NCBI GenBank assembly: GCA_963789495.1
Contig: CAWBLP010000008.1
Coordinates: 186,001-250,000, forward strand
DNA from: CAWBLP01 sp963789495
Lineage (GTDB): Bacteria > Pseudomonadota > Alphaproteobacteria > Acetobacterales > Acetobacteraceae
Direction: 5' to 3'
Length of the DNA: 64,000 nt
Made by a program: the position numbers and the translations under genes. Shown here piece after piece: positions 1 through 7,846 of the stretch (position 1 is its first letter; every line of letters starts with the position of its first letter). The notes under the pieces are model-generated. The model saw nothing but the letters and a program-made list of their open reading frames with translations. It was not told the origin of the DNA and did no database searches.

Positions 1-1117
1 GCCGGCCGGACCGCATCGGTGCGCGAACGCGTGCCGGCCGGGACGCTGCAACTCAGCCCGCTCAGCGACCAGGTGGGCCAGGCCATGGCCGACCACGGCA
101 AGGGCGAGGTGTTCAACATCCTCCGGGCGAACGGACCGATCGCCTCCGACCCAGATCTGGAGCAGTGCCTGACGCGGATCTTCGGCTCCAACGCCGATCC
201 GGCGGCGGAGACGGACGATCGCTGGCTGGCCGACCAGATCGTGCGGTTTGGGCCAGAGCCGTTGTGGCCGGCCGCGGCGATCCAGGAACGGGAACGGCGG
301 GCGCACAACACGGCGCACCCCTGGGCGGCAGAGGCGGGCAACATCGAGGCCACCATCGGCGTCGGCGCCCACCGGACGCCGATCCACGCTTTCTACTTTC
401 CTGGAACCGGCAGCCGCCGCGCCATGATCATCGGCGGCGTGCATGGGTCAGAGCAGGCGGGCGTCGAGGTGGTGAACCGGCTGCTCGACCAGATGCGCGC
501 GCCTGGCGCGCCGCAGCCGGTGTTCTCGGTGATCATCGTGCCGTCGCTGTTCCCGGAGAACGTCGCGGCCGGGCGGCGCAAGACGCCGGGTCAGCCCGAT
601 CCGAACCGCGAGATGCCGGCGGTGGGAGCGACCCCGGGCACGACCGATTCGCAGGGGCGGGCGATCGAGCCGGAGAACCTGGTGCTGCTGGACCTGATCG
701 AGCGGTTCCAGCCGGAGCGTATCGCCAGCGCGCATGGCCACAGCCCGCCGCGCCCGGGCGGCGCCGACATGCCCAGCATCACCGACGATCCACGGCCGGG
801 ACATGAGACGGACGACGATGCGCTGACGCTGGCAATGGCGCAGCGGGCTCACGCGCTCGGCGTTCGGGTGCCGGGCAATCGGTTGGGCACCAAACGCCAG
901 ACGACGCGATACCCCACCTCCAGCGCGCCGCATGAGCCGGGCGTGAGCTTCGGCGAGTACAGGATCGCATGCGACCCCCACCCGGCCGGCGATGAACGTG
1001 ATCACCATCGAAACCTATGGCAATGTCACGTCCGCCCGCGCGCGGGATTCGGCCGCCAGAGCCCGGGAGCTGGAGGGTTTGGCGACGGTGCTGCACGACA
1101 TCTTCCTGGCGCCGTAA
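1..1117 (+). pseudogene. M14-like zinc carboxypeptidase/deacylase, 5'-partial and frameshifted
   Basis: The frame is open to the left window edge, so the true start is probably outside. The core resembles the M14/AstE-type zinc hydrolases: a GGVHGSEQAG motif near 433-462 supplies the HxxE zinc ligands, followed by a PSLFPENVAAGRRKTP segment with Arg and Asn-Arg substrate residues and a later AHGHSPP segment. Upstream lies a roughly 100-residue conserved-looking region ending in GPEPLWP that I cannot assign. Around 961 one extra base shifts the frame; in the shifted frame the expected C-terminus (NVITIETYG, with the likely catalytic Glu, to VLHDIFLAP) continues to TAA at 1115-1117. Either a recent pseudogene or a base error. 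The exact substrate class is not determinable. Confidence 0.7.
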
Positions 1118-1513
1118 TTCGACCTTGCTTCGACTGACCCGAGCAAGATGGTTTGGTGATTCGGCACAGTCAGGCGAGCCATCCCTGAGAGGAGGTTCGG
1201 GCACGGGCGACTGCTCATTGTGCAGCCCGCGCGCGCTTCTGTCGCGTCCCGCTGGCAGGCCGCCAGGCAGCGTGCCGTTCAACCGACAACCGGAACACGC
1301 CATGCCGAAAATCACCCCGCGCAATGGCTTTTCCAGCTTCCGCGACAAGCTTGAAATGCCCGCCGCTGCATTTCACGGCGACCGACACGCGCTGCCGGTC
1401 GCTCCGGCCTCGATTGCTCGCGGATCGTGTTCGACCTGTGCGCGCCCTGGTGCCGCGTACAGGGCGACCGCAAGCGCCTGCCGCTCCCCTGCCCGCCCCT
1501 CCCGACGCCTGAG
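1118..1513. other. Intergenic, nothing recognised
   Basis: This lies between two convergently oriented genes. I found no convincing frame, RNA gene or strong hairpin with a T-run. The GC-rich composition leaves frames open by chance. Confidence 0.5.
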
Positions 1514-3070
1514 CTATCCCGGACTGCCGGCGATCCGTCGCACCTGCGGCGTGACGTTCCGCTCCTGCAGAAACTGAACCAACCGCTCCGAGATCCGCCG
1601 CCGCTCCGCGCGGTCGGCGTGGGCCCAATCCGCCTCGGGCATCACCGTCACGACAACGGGTGCCAGCCGCGCGCCGGCAACGCTGGTCCAGGCCAGATGA
1701 AGCCGCTGGTTCAGCCCGGGCTGAGTCGGCTGGCCGTCGATCCACAGACCCACCGCCATGATGCTGCCGGGCATCACGGTGTGCACCAGCCGCCAGGTCC
1801 GGGCATGGTCCTGGACCGCGGGCATCCAATGCACCTGCGCCTCCGCCGTCGCCGGCTGCGCGGTCATCAGCCGCTCCTGGGCGAACACCGGCGCGGAGAT
1901 GATGTGGGGTGAGAACACCGCGACGCTGACTCGCAGGATCAGCCCGCCACATTCGAAGCGGCGGGTCGTCATCCCGCCGGAGTCCGGCGCCGCTGCATCG
2001 GGTATCGGCGCGTTGGGCAACGCCGTGCAGGCGCCGCCGAAATCCAGCATCCGAGGCGCCGCGGCGAGCCCGCTGGCGCGATCGAGGGTCATCGCCAGCG
2101 CCGGGGTGATCAGCGCCAGTCCGCAGAGCACGGCGACCGCGACGAACGCACGCCGCATCGCGCCTGGCGGTTCAGCGATCGGCGAAGCCGCCCAATTCGC
2201 AGCGGGCCGATCCTGCTGGTCCTCGCGGAACGGCAGGCCGAGCGCGATCAGCAGCAGAATAACGATCGAGAAGAAGATCCAACCATACAGCACATGATCG
2301 GCGGCGGCCGCCTGCGCGCTGCCGATCACATGGCCGGCCACCACGATCCCAAGGGCGCGCAATCCATTGGCGATCACCGGGACGACCACCGAGGCCAGCA
2401 GGAACAGGCCGCGGCGCACCGGCGAGCGATACATCAGCAGCGCATACAGGCCGCCGAACGCGATCGAGGCGATGAGGAAGCGCAGCCCGGCGCATGCCTC
2501 GGCGACGAAGAACGTACCTTCCGGGATCTCGATGATGTTGCCGTCGATATAGGCCGGGATGTGAAGCAGGTTGAGGCCGACCTGCACGAAGCCGGTGGTG
2601 ATGTCCTGCAGCCGCGGGGTCAGGAACTCGCCGAACGGAACCAGGAAGTAAAGATACAGTAACGGGCCAGCCAGCGCCCACCACAGGCGCCAGCCGAACA
2701 CCGCCAGGAACAGCAGTTCCACAATGGTCATCGCGACCAACTGGCGGCCTTCCATCATGCCCAGCCGTTCCGCGGCCAGCCATACGATCGCCAGCGGAAT
2801 GGCGGCCAAGGCCACCGCCGGCACCGGTTCGGCGGTCAGGCCGCGCAGCGACGCGCGCCGATCCCAGATCAGATAGGCGGTGATCGGCGGGATCAGAAAG
2901 CAATGGTTGTACGCGGTGGAGGTGCTCCAGATATCCACCGCGGCCGCGATCTCTTCATGGAACACCAGGCCCAGCACCAGCAGCCCGACCGCCAGCGCGC
3001 CCAGGATACCGCGGATGTCGCGGGTGACCTCGAGGCCGGCCGGCGACGCCAGCGACGTCGGTGCATTCAT
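1514..3070 (-). CDS. xrtA: Exosortase A with fused C-terminal EpsI domain
   Basis: This is an integral membrane cysteine protease/transpeptidase thought to process PEP-CTERM proteins and always linked to exopolysaccharide genes. The N-terminal 280 residues have about eight membrane segments. The exosortase triad is visible: Cys193 in EACAGLR, Arg238 in ANGLRA and His259 in DHVLYGW. Residues about 305-518 form an EpsI-like periplasmic domain after another hydrophobic segment (AFVAVAVLCGLALITPALA). The 518-residue length fits the exosortase A-EpsI fusion. The start overlaps the stop of the upstream glycosyltransferase as ATGA (3067-3070), implying translational coupling in the minus-strand operon. 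XrtA is known from bioinformatic family definitions (TIGR02602/TIGR03109 type); no substrate protein is in this window. Confidence 0.93.
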   Translation of the reverse strand: MNAPTSLASPAGLEVTRDIRGILGALAVGLLVLGLVFHEEIAAAVDIWSTSTAYNHCFLIPPITAYLIWDRRASLRGLTAEPVPAVALAAIPLAIVWLAAERLGMMEGRQLVAMTIVELLFLAVFGWRLWWALAGPLLYLYFLVPFGEFLTPRLQDITTGFVQVGLNLLHIPAYIDGNIIEIPEGTFFVAEACAGLRFLIASIAFGGLYALLMYRSPVRRGLFLLASVVVPVIANGLRALGIVVAGHVIGSAQAAAADHVLYGWIFFSIVILLLIALGLPFREDQQDRPAANWAASPIAEPPGAMRRAFVAVAVLCGLALITPALAMTLDRASGLAAAPRMLDFGGACTALPNAPIPDAAAPDSGGMTTRRFECGGLILRVSVAVFSPHIISAPVFAQERLMTAQPATAEAQVHWMPAVQDHARTWRLVHTVMPGSIMAVGLWIDGQPTQPGLNQRLHLAWTSVAGARLAPVVVTVMPEADWAHADRAERRRISERLVQFLQERNVTPQVRRIAGSPG

Positions 3071-4311
3071 GCCGGCTCACCCGTCGCGGCAAAGTCGAAC
3101 GCGCGCGCTCCGTCGGCGTCCCGGTCCGGAAACAGCCGATCCAGCGGCCGCAGCGTGGCGGACCATTGATGCGCCTGTTCCACCGCCTGACGGCCGGCGG
3201 CGCCGAGGGTCGGATGATGGCCGTCGAGCACTTCAAGGATCCTTTGCACGGTTTCATCCAAGCCGCTGGCGAGCAGGATATCCTGCCCGGGGCGCGCCCG
3301 CACGCCCTCGAACGCTTCCGGCGTCGCGACCACCGGACGGCCCATCGCCATCGCCTCCAGCACCTTGTTCTGAATGCCCCGTGCGATGCGCAGCGGCGCC
3401 ACCACCACGTCCGCATGCGCCAGGTACGGGCGCGTATCTGGCACCCGTCCGGTCACCTGCACGCCGGCGAGTGCCGCAAGATCGGTCACCTCCCGGGACG
3501 GGGCGGAGCCGACGATCCAGAACCGCGCGGCGGGACGACGCTGGCGCAGCGCCGGCATCACCGCCTGCGCGAACCACTGCACCGCATCCACATTGGGCCG
3601 GTAATCCATCCGCCCGGTGAACACGAGGTCGCTGCCGTTCGGCTCGAACGGCGCCGGCAGGGTCGTTGCGGCCGAGAAATGCGTCAGGTCGACACCATTC
3701 TCGATCCAGCCGCTGCGGGTCACCGTCTCCGGCGCGAGGGTGACGAAGTGCTGCCATTCGTGTTCCGAGACGAACAGCGAAAAGTCGAACTTGGCAGCGG
3801 CGTGGCGTTCATAGGCGAGCAGCGTGCGTCCCTCGCGCGCCCACACCCAGCGCATCGGCAGCCGCGCCTGCTGGGCATAGGTCGTCCACTTGGTGGAATC
3901 GACGTCCACCATGTCCAGCACGCGAACCCGTGCCGGCGCCTGCATCGCGTAGGGCGCCATGGCGGAGGAGAACACGAACACCCGCTCGATCGCCGGATCG
4001 GCCAGCTTTGTCGCAACCCAGCGTGCCAGCCGGCGATCGTGAAAATAGCCGAGCGACAGCGGTTGCCCGCGGCGCACGCGCAGCAGTGCCTTCACCTGAC
4101 CGGTGCGGCGATGCAGCGGAAAACACGCAACATCGGCGCACAGGCCGCGCAGCTCCTCCAGATGCACCCAATCGGCGGGATCGTCGATGAAACAGCCGAG
4201 GTGGATCCGATGCGTGCGCGCCAAATGGCGGAACATGTTCCAGGCGCGAATCTTGTCGCCCTTGTCCGGCGGATAGGGCACGCGATGCGACAGATACAGC
4301 AGGTCCTGCAT
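3067..4311 (-). CDS. XrtA-associated glycosyltransferase (TIGR03087/Stp1 type)
   Basis: This 414-residue GT-B fold glycosyltransferase likely adds a sugar during exopolysaccharide repeat-unit assembly at the inner membrane. The N-terminus MQDLLYLSHRVPYPPDKGDK is typical of the PEP-CTERM/EpsH1-associated sugar transferase family. The C-terminal donor domain shows a TGRMDYRPNVDAV stretch and GIQNKVLEAMAMGRPVV. I chose the ATG at 4311 because homology begins there; a longer in-frame extension upstream runs into the FemAB remnant, whose stop is at 4319. The 3' end overlaps xrtA by 4 bp. Donor and acceptor cannot be inferred. Confidence 0.9.
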   Translation of the reverse strand: MQDLLYLSHRVPYPPDKGDKIRAWNMFRHLARTHRIHLGCFIDDPADWVHLEELRGLCADVACFPLHRRTGQVKALLRVRRGQPLSLGYFHDRRLARWVATKLADPAIERVFVFSSAMAPYAMQAPARVRVLDMVDVDSTKWTTYAQQARLPMRWVWAREGRTLLAYERHAAAKFDFSLFVSEHEWQHFVTLAPETVTRSGWIENGVDLTHFSAATTLPAPFEPNGSDLVFTGRMDYRPNVDAVQWFAQAVMPALRQRRPAARFWIVGSAPSREVTDLAALAGVQVTGRVPDTRPYLAHADVVVAPLRIARGIQNKVLEAMAMGRPVVATPEAFEGVRARPGQDILLASGLDETVQRILEVLDGHHPTLGAAGRQAVEQAHQWSATLRPLDRLFPDRDADGARAFDFAATGEPA

Positions 4312-4318
4312 GGCCGGG

Positions 4319-4562
4319 TTAGCCAAGCCCGCGCACGATGGGCGGCCCGAGCAGGTTGGCGACCGGCAGCGGCAGGCGTTTCCACGCGGCGATGAACATG
4401 CGGTACTTCGGATTGAGCGGGTTGAAGTCCGGGATCGTCGCACCTGGGGCCAGGCGGAAGCGGTAATGCAGCGCCGTCGGAACAAATCCCCAATTATGCT
4501 TGAATGCGTAGGCGCCCGTGCCGAGCTTGGAACGGCCGAAATCGGCCGGAAGATGGATCGCC
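4319..4562 (-). pseudogene. C-terminal remnant of XrtA-associated FemAB-like protein
   Basis: Only about the last 75 residues remain, from DFGRSKLGTGAYAFKHNWGF to the TAA at 4319-4321. The DFGRSK.GTG...FK..WGF block and the closing NPKYRMF..WKRLPLPVANLLGP are characteristic of the FemAB family protein of XrtA loci (TIGR03019), an acyl/aminoacyltransferase-fold enzyme of about 350 residues. The N-terminal three quarters are missing. Directly upstream, the sequence becomes the N-terminal part of a chain-length determinant in another frame, so there is no independent start. The position, between the glycosyltransferase and the chain-length gene, is correct for the family except that several genes are missing. 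Confidence 0.85.
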
Positions 4563-5162
4563 CGGCAGGATTTCGATGTAGCGCGCACGGAAGTCGGCAC
4601 GCCGCTTCTCGGCCGCACGCAGCTGCTGTTCGTAGGAGGCGATCTGATGCTCCAGGAAGCGCCGCGCATTCTCCATGTCGGTGCGGTTCGATCCGGTGGC
4701 GCTTTCGATGAAGATGGTCAGCAGGGTTTGCACCACATCATGCGCCGTCTTTGGATGGGGATCACGATAGGTGATGGTGAACAGGTTCCGGGTCTGCGGC
4801 GACACCTTGATCGTGCGCGACAAATGCTGGATCAGGCGTTCCCGGTCGCTCGGGTGGCTGATGGTCAGGTCGAGGTCGGTCTTCGAGATCAGCTTCTCGA
4901 TGTTCGGCCGGCTCAGCAGCGTGCGCTGCAGGATTTCAAGCTGCGTGGTTGGCGCGGATTCCGCCGCGATGCCGCGCAGCAGCGGAGTCAGGATGGCGTC
5001 GGCGTCGACGAACAGCCGGGCGCTCGACTCGAACTGGTTGGGGATCAGGTAGACGCCCACCCAGCCGATACCACACACCAACCATGCAACGGTGACGCCA
5101 AGCCAGCGACGACGCCAGGCGGCGCGGAGATACTGCTGCAACAGCAGACGCAGGTTATCCAT
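4494..5162 (-). pseudogene. Truncated XrtA-associated chain-length determinant (Wzz/GNVR)
   Basis: The family protein is an inner-membrane polysaccharide co-polymerase of about 500 residues with two membrane helices flanking a periplasmic coiled coil. Here residues 1-200 are intact: the first helix around WLGVTVAWLVCGIGWVGVYL, the Wzz domain (NQFESSARLFVDADAILTPLL), and the start of the coiled coil (YEQQLRAAEKRRADFRARY). After YIEILPGD the frame passes into FemAB DNA out of frame and ends with about 20 unrelated residues. The distal coiled coil, GNVR motif and second helix are lost, so polymer length control should fail. The start at 5162 gives the expected MDNLRLLLQQYLRAAWRRRW leader. The gap to the export lipoprotein upstream is 41 bp. 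Confidence 0.88.
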
Positions 5163-5203
5163 GACGCGTCTTCCCTACGGCGGCCCTGCCACGCCTAGCC
5201 TGC

Positions 5204-5854
5204 TCAGAACCAGGATTGCGGGATGATCAGTGTATCGCCGGGCTGCATATCAACATTCTGCCCGATGTCGCCATCCTTTAGCAGGTCGTTGAGCCGGACA
5301 TGCAGTGTTTCCTGTTTGCCGTCGGCCGTGCGGCGGATGATCACGGCGCGATTGCCGGACGCATATTTGGTCAGCCCCTTGGTGGCGATCATGACATCGA
5401 GCAGGGTCATACGTTCCCGATAGGGGATCGCCTGCGGTTCAGTGGCCTCACCGATCACCTTGATCTGGCGGTCGGGCGGCCCGATGAACGACCGCACGAT
5501 GACGGTCACGTTCAGGTCCTGGATGTATTTCTTCAGCCGCTCCTCGATGTCGCGGGCGAGCCGGGTCGGAGTTTTCCCGGCGGCGACGATATCCTCGATG
5601 AGCGGCACCGAGATGCGTCCGTCGGGCCGCACCGCGACACCGCCCTCGCTGAGATCGGGGTTGCGATAAACAAAGACGCTCAGGGAATCGCCTGCGCCGA
5701 TCACATATTCATCGGCGGGCAGGGCAAGCGACTTGGCGCCGCCCGCCGTCGCGTCCTGGTTGCTCGTGTTGCCTGAACCACTTGCGCAGGCCACCAGCAG
5801 TACGCTGCACATCGCCATGATGAGCCATGTCACGGGACCGGTCCGGACAGTCAC
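5204..5854 (-). CDS. XrtA-associated polysaccharide export lipoprotein (Wza/EpsE type)
   Basis: This 216-residue outer-membrane/periplasmic export protein has a lipoprotein signal (hydrophobic segment, then LVAC lipobox near residue 23). The poly_export domain begins at DEYVIGAGDSLSVFVYRNPDLS, followed by one SLBB-like domain (IKVIGEATEPQAIPYRERMTLLDVMI) and the closing PGDTLIIPQSWF, as in the TIGR03027 family. It is the first gene of the minus-strand exopolysaccharide operon and would pair with the chain-length determinant downstream, which is truncated here. The protein itself looks intact. Confidence 0.92.
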   Translation of the reverse strand: MTVRTGPVTWLIMAMCSVLLVACASGSGNTSNQDATAGGAKSLALPADEYVIGAGDSLSVFVYRNPDLSEGGVAVRPDGRISVPLIEDIVAAGKTPTRLARDIEERLKKYIQDLNVTVIVRSFIGPPDRQIKVIGEATEPQAIPYRERMTLLDVMIATKGLTKYASGNRAVIIRRTADGKQETLHVRLNDLLKDGDIGQNVDMQPGDTLIIPQSWF

Positions 5855-5913
5855 ATTCGACCTCGACGGGGATTTCCAGAAGGATGCTTTCCAGCAGCCG
5901 CAATGGATTCGGT

Positions 5914-5987
5914 TGGTAGGCGCGGAAGGAATCGAACCCCCTCCCCTGCCGTGTACAGGCAGCGCTCTGCCAGTGAGCTACGCGCCT
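5914..5987 (-). tRNA. trnV: tRNA-Val (UAC anticodon), with unusual positions
   Basis: A full cloverleaf with encoded CCA can be folded: a 7-bp acceptor (AGGCGCG/CGCGCCT), D-arm GCTC-ACTGGCA-GAGC, anticodon stem CTGCC/GGCAG, a 4-nt variable loop and the T-loop TTCGATT. The anticodon loop is TGTACAC. With TAC at 34-36 it would read valine codons, but position 33, almost always U, is G. Position 15 is C where a purine is normal, position 48 is A, and the T-stem has two G-T pairs. This could be a functional variant or a decaying tRNA gene. The GAC-type valine tRNA has the very similar loop TTGACAC. Confidence 0.75.
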
Positions 5988-6049
5988 CTACCAGGAGCCA
6001 GACCGACCAGAATTCCAGGCTAGCAACCGCTCTCCAGTTTGTGATAGGG

Positions 6050-6078
6050 CCTATAGCATCACGAAACGGACCGAGCAA
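6050..6078 (-). promoter_or_regulatory. Candidate sigma-70 promoter for the tRNA
   Basis: On the minus strand, TTGCTC (6078-6073) and TATAGG (6055-6050) are separated by 17 bp, about 65 bp upstream of the tRNA 5' end. The -10 overlaps a small palindrome (ATAGG-G-CCTAT). The match is moderate. Confidence 0.35.
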
Positions 6079-6250
6079 CTGCGTGAACATGAAAATCCTT
6101 ACGCGGTGCTGACGATGGGTATAATGCTAGACCGTAATAGATGCATTTATGCAACATGATCGCGATTCCGTTGCTTAGGCGATCACCGGTTCTCTCGCCG
6201 CGAAGACACCGGAATCACAGCCACTCTATAAGGAGTTTCCGCATAGTTCG

Positions 6251-6289
6251 GATTACCGTTAACTAAATATATCTGATTACGTTAACTAA
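6251..6289. promoter_or_regulatory. Direct repeat GATTAC(C)GTTAACTAA, candidate operator
   Basis: Two copies lie at 6251-6266 and 6275-6289, identical except for one extra C, with starts 24 bp apart. Each contains the palindrome GTTAAC. They sit about 160 bp upstream of the sugar transferase start in an AT-rich patch, as expected for a regulator binding to both copies. The cognate protein is unknown. Confidence 0.5.
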
Positions 6290-6449
6290 GAAGATTGAAT
6301 TCTGTGTCGAAACCTGTCAGTTTCCGAACGGAGCAGGCCACTATGGCTGGTTCGTGCGAGACCTTTCCGCGTGCCCGGATTGAGCCAGGCCATGCGGGGC
6401 GGCTGCATGCGGCTCCCGGCCTCGAATGTCTGCTTCGCGGGAGGAACCG

Positions 6450-7805
6450 ATGACTCGCGTCTTGGCGCAGTATCTGTCGCTGGAAACTGCCGCGCTCGGG
6501 CTCGTCGAGTTCGTGCTCTCCTGCGTGTTCATCCTTGCGACCCTGACCTTCGCCGGCGAGTTCGGCGCGCTGCTCGGCTCCACCGCCGCGCTGACCCAGA
6601 CGACCGACCTCGCGTTCGCCCTCACCCTGCCCATCGTCGCCAGCGCCGCCGCGATGGGTCTCTATCGCCCCGACATCTGCCTGAAGCGTCATGGCCTGGT
6701 GGTGAACGTCGCCGTCGCCGGTCTCGCCGCCTTGCCGGTGATGCTACTCGTTGCCGGCGCGTTCCATGTTCAGTTGACCGGCGTGACCGTGCTCTGGTTG
6801 ACCATGGTGCTGCTCGCCGGCCTCGCCTGCATCCTGATCACGCGGCTGTCCGTCGCCGGTGTGCTGCAGCACCGTCCTTTGGCACGGCGCGTCCTGGTGA
6901 TCGGCAGCGACCGGCGCGCCGCCCGCATGAGCGAAATGCTGCGCACCCGCTTCAGCGGACGCTTCGAACCGGTCGCAATCTCGAATACCGGCGGCACCGC
7001 CCTGCTCGCCGCGCTGCAAGAACAGCGCATCTGGGGCGTCGTCTTCGCCGCGGACGACCTGCACGGCCCGCTCGCCGAAACCCTGCTCGACAGCAAGCTG
7101 CGCGGCCTTCGCGTATTTCGCGATACCGGATTCTCCGAACAGCATCTGGGCCGCATCGATCTCGAAACCATCGACGCTGCCTGGATGCTCAGCGCGGATG
7201 GCTTCGCCAACAGCCCGCTGGGCAGCGCGGCCAAACGCGCCGCCGATATCGTCGTCAGCCTGCTGCTGCTGATGATGACCCTGCCGCTGATGCTGCTGAC
7301 CATGCTGCTGATCCGATTGGACAGCCCCGGTCCGGTGCTGTACCGACAGCAACGCATCGGGCTGCACGGCAAGCCGTTCACCCTGCTGAAGTTCCGTAGC
7401 ATGACGGTAGACGCGGAGGTGGCGGGTAGCCCGCGCTGGGCCGAACTGCAGGACCCGCGCGTGACCCGCGTCGGCAGTTTCATCCGTCCGATGCGCATCG
7501 ACGAACTGCCCCAACTGTTCAACGTACTGCGCGGCGAAATGAGCATGACCGGCCCGCGGCCCGAGCGGACCCATTTCGTCGAACAACTCACCCGCATCAT
7601 CCCGTTCTATCGTGAGCGGACCTATGTGAAGCCGGGCCTGACCGGCTGGGCGCAGGTGAATTATCCCTACGGCGCCTCGGTCGAGGACGCGCGGGAAAAA
7701 CTCGCCTACGACCTGTATTACGTGAAGAATCGCAACCTGCTGCTCGATCTGTTGATCCTGCTGTCCACTGTCCGCGTGATCCTGTTTCGTGAGGGTGCGC
7801 GCTGA
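6450..7805 (+). CDS. Polyprenyl-phosphate sugar phosphotransferase, XrtA-associated (TIGR03013/EpsB type)
   Basis: This is the initiating enzyme of exopolysaccharide synthesis: it transfers a sugar 1-phosphate to the lipid carrier at the inner membrane. About five N-terminal membrane helices come first, then a CoA-binding-like region (RRVLVIGSDRRAARM). The bacterial sugar transferase domain is at about 265-450, with the helix LLLLMMTLPLMLLTMLLI, LLKFRSM, RVTRVGSFIRPMRIDELPQL and GPRPER motifs. I prefer the ATG at 6450, preceded by GGGAGGA, over an in-frame ATG at 6426. It is the first gene of the plus-strand operon and is followed by a perfect hairpin before prsK. Confidence 0.92.
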   Translation: MTRVLAQYLSLETAALGLVEFVLSCVFILATLTFAGEFGALLGSTAALTQTTDLAFALTLPIVASAAAMGLYRPDICLKRHGLVVNVAVAGLAALPVMLLVAGAFHVQLTGVTVLWLTMVLLAGLACILITRLSVAGVLQHRPLARRVLVIGSDRRAARMSEMLRTRFSGRFEPVAISNTGGTALLAALQEQRIWGVVFAADDLHGPLAETLLDSKLRGLRVFRDTGFSEQHLGRIDLETIDAAWMLSADGFANSPLGSAAKRAADIVVSLLLLMMTLPLMLLTMLLIRLDSPGPVLYRQQRIGLHGKPFTLLKFRSMTVDAEVAGSPRWAELQDPRVTRVGSFIRPMRIDELPQLFNVLRGEMSMTGPRPERTHFVEQLTRIIPFYRERTYVKPGLTGWAQVNYPYGASVEDAREKLAYDLYYVKNRNLLLDLLILLSTVRVILFREGAR

Positions 7806-7814
7806 GACGGAACC

Positions 7815-7846
7815 CACGACCGCCGCATCGCGCCATGGCGGTCGTG
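7815..7846 (+). promoter_or_regulatory. Perfect 10-bp inverted repeat before prsK
   Basis: CACGACCGCC and its exact complement flank a 12-nt loop between the sugar transferase stop and the prsK start. There is no T-run, so it is more likely an attenuating or RNA-stabilising hairpin, or an operator, than a classical terminator. Confidence 0.45.

Larger units (their letters stand above)
5988..6449. other. Divergent control region of the exopolysaccharide locus
   Basis: This 460-bp gap separates the tRNA and minus-strand operon from the plus-strand operon. It is clearly more AT-rich than its surroundings, especially 6100-6300. It holds a long direct repeat (6251-6289) and a candidate minus-strand promoter (6050-6078). 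I saw no clear sigma-54 element (TGGCAC-N5-TTGC) although the downstream regulator PrsR is sigma-54 dependent. Confidence 0.6.

Noticed and set aside
3061..4395. Long open frame on the plus strand opposite the glycosyltransferase
   Set aside because: It mirrors the codon structure of a clearly conserved minus-strand gene, is Arg/His/Pro-rich and has no recognisable motif. This is typical of antisense frames in GC-rich DNA; similar ones opposite prsK, prsT, the ABC exporter and korA were rejected for the same reason.
5914..5987. Integration site of a genomic island at the tRNA
   Set aside because: No integrase gene and no repeated tRNA 3' end were seen in the window.
5988..6449. Sigma-54 promoter regulated by PrsR
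   Set aside because: I looked for TGGCAC-N5-TTGC in both orientations and found no acceptable match with GG and GC ten bases apart.
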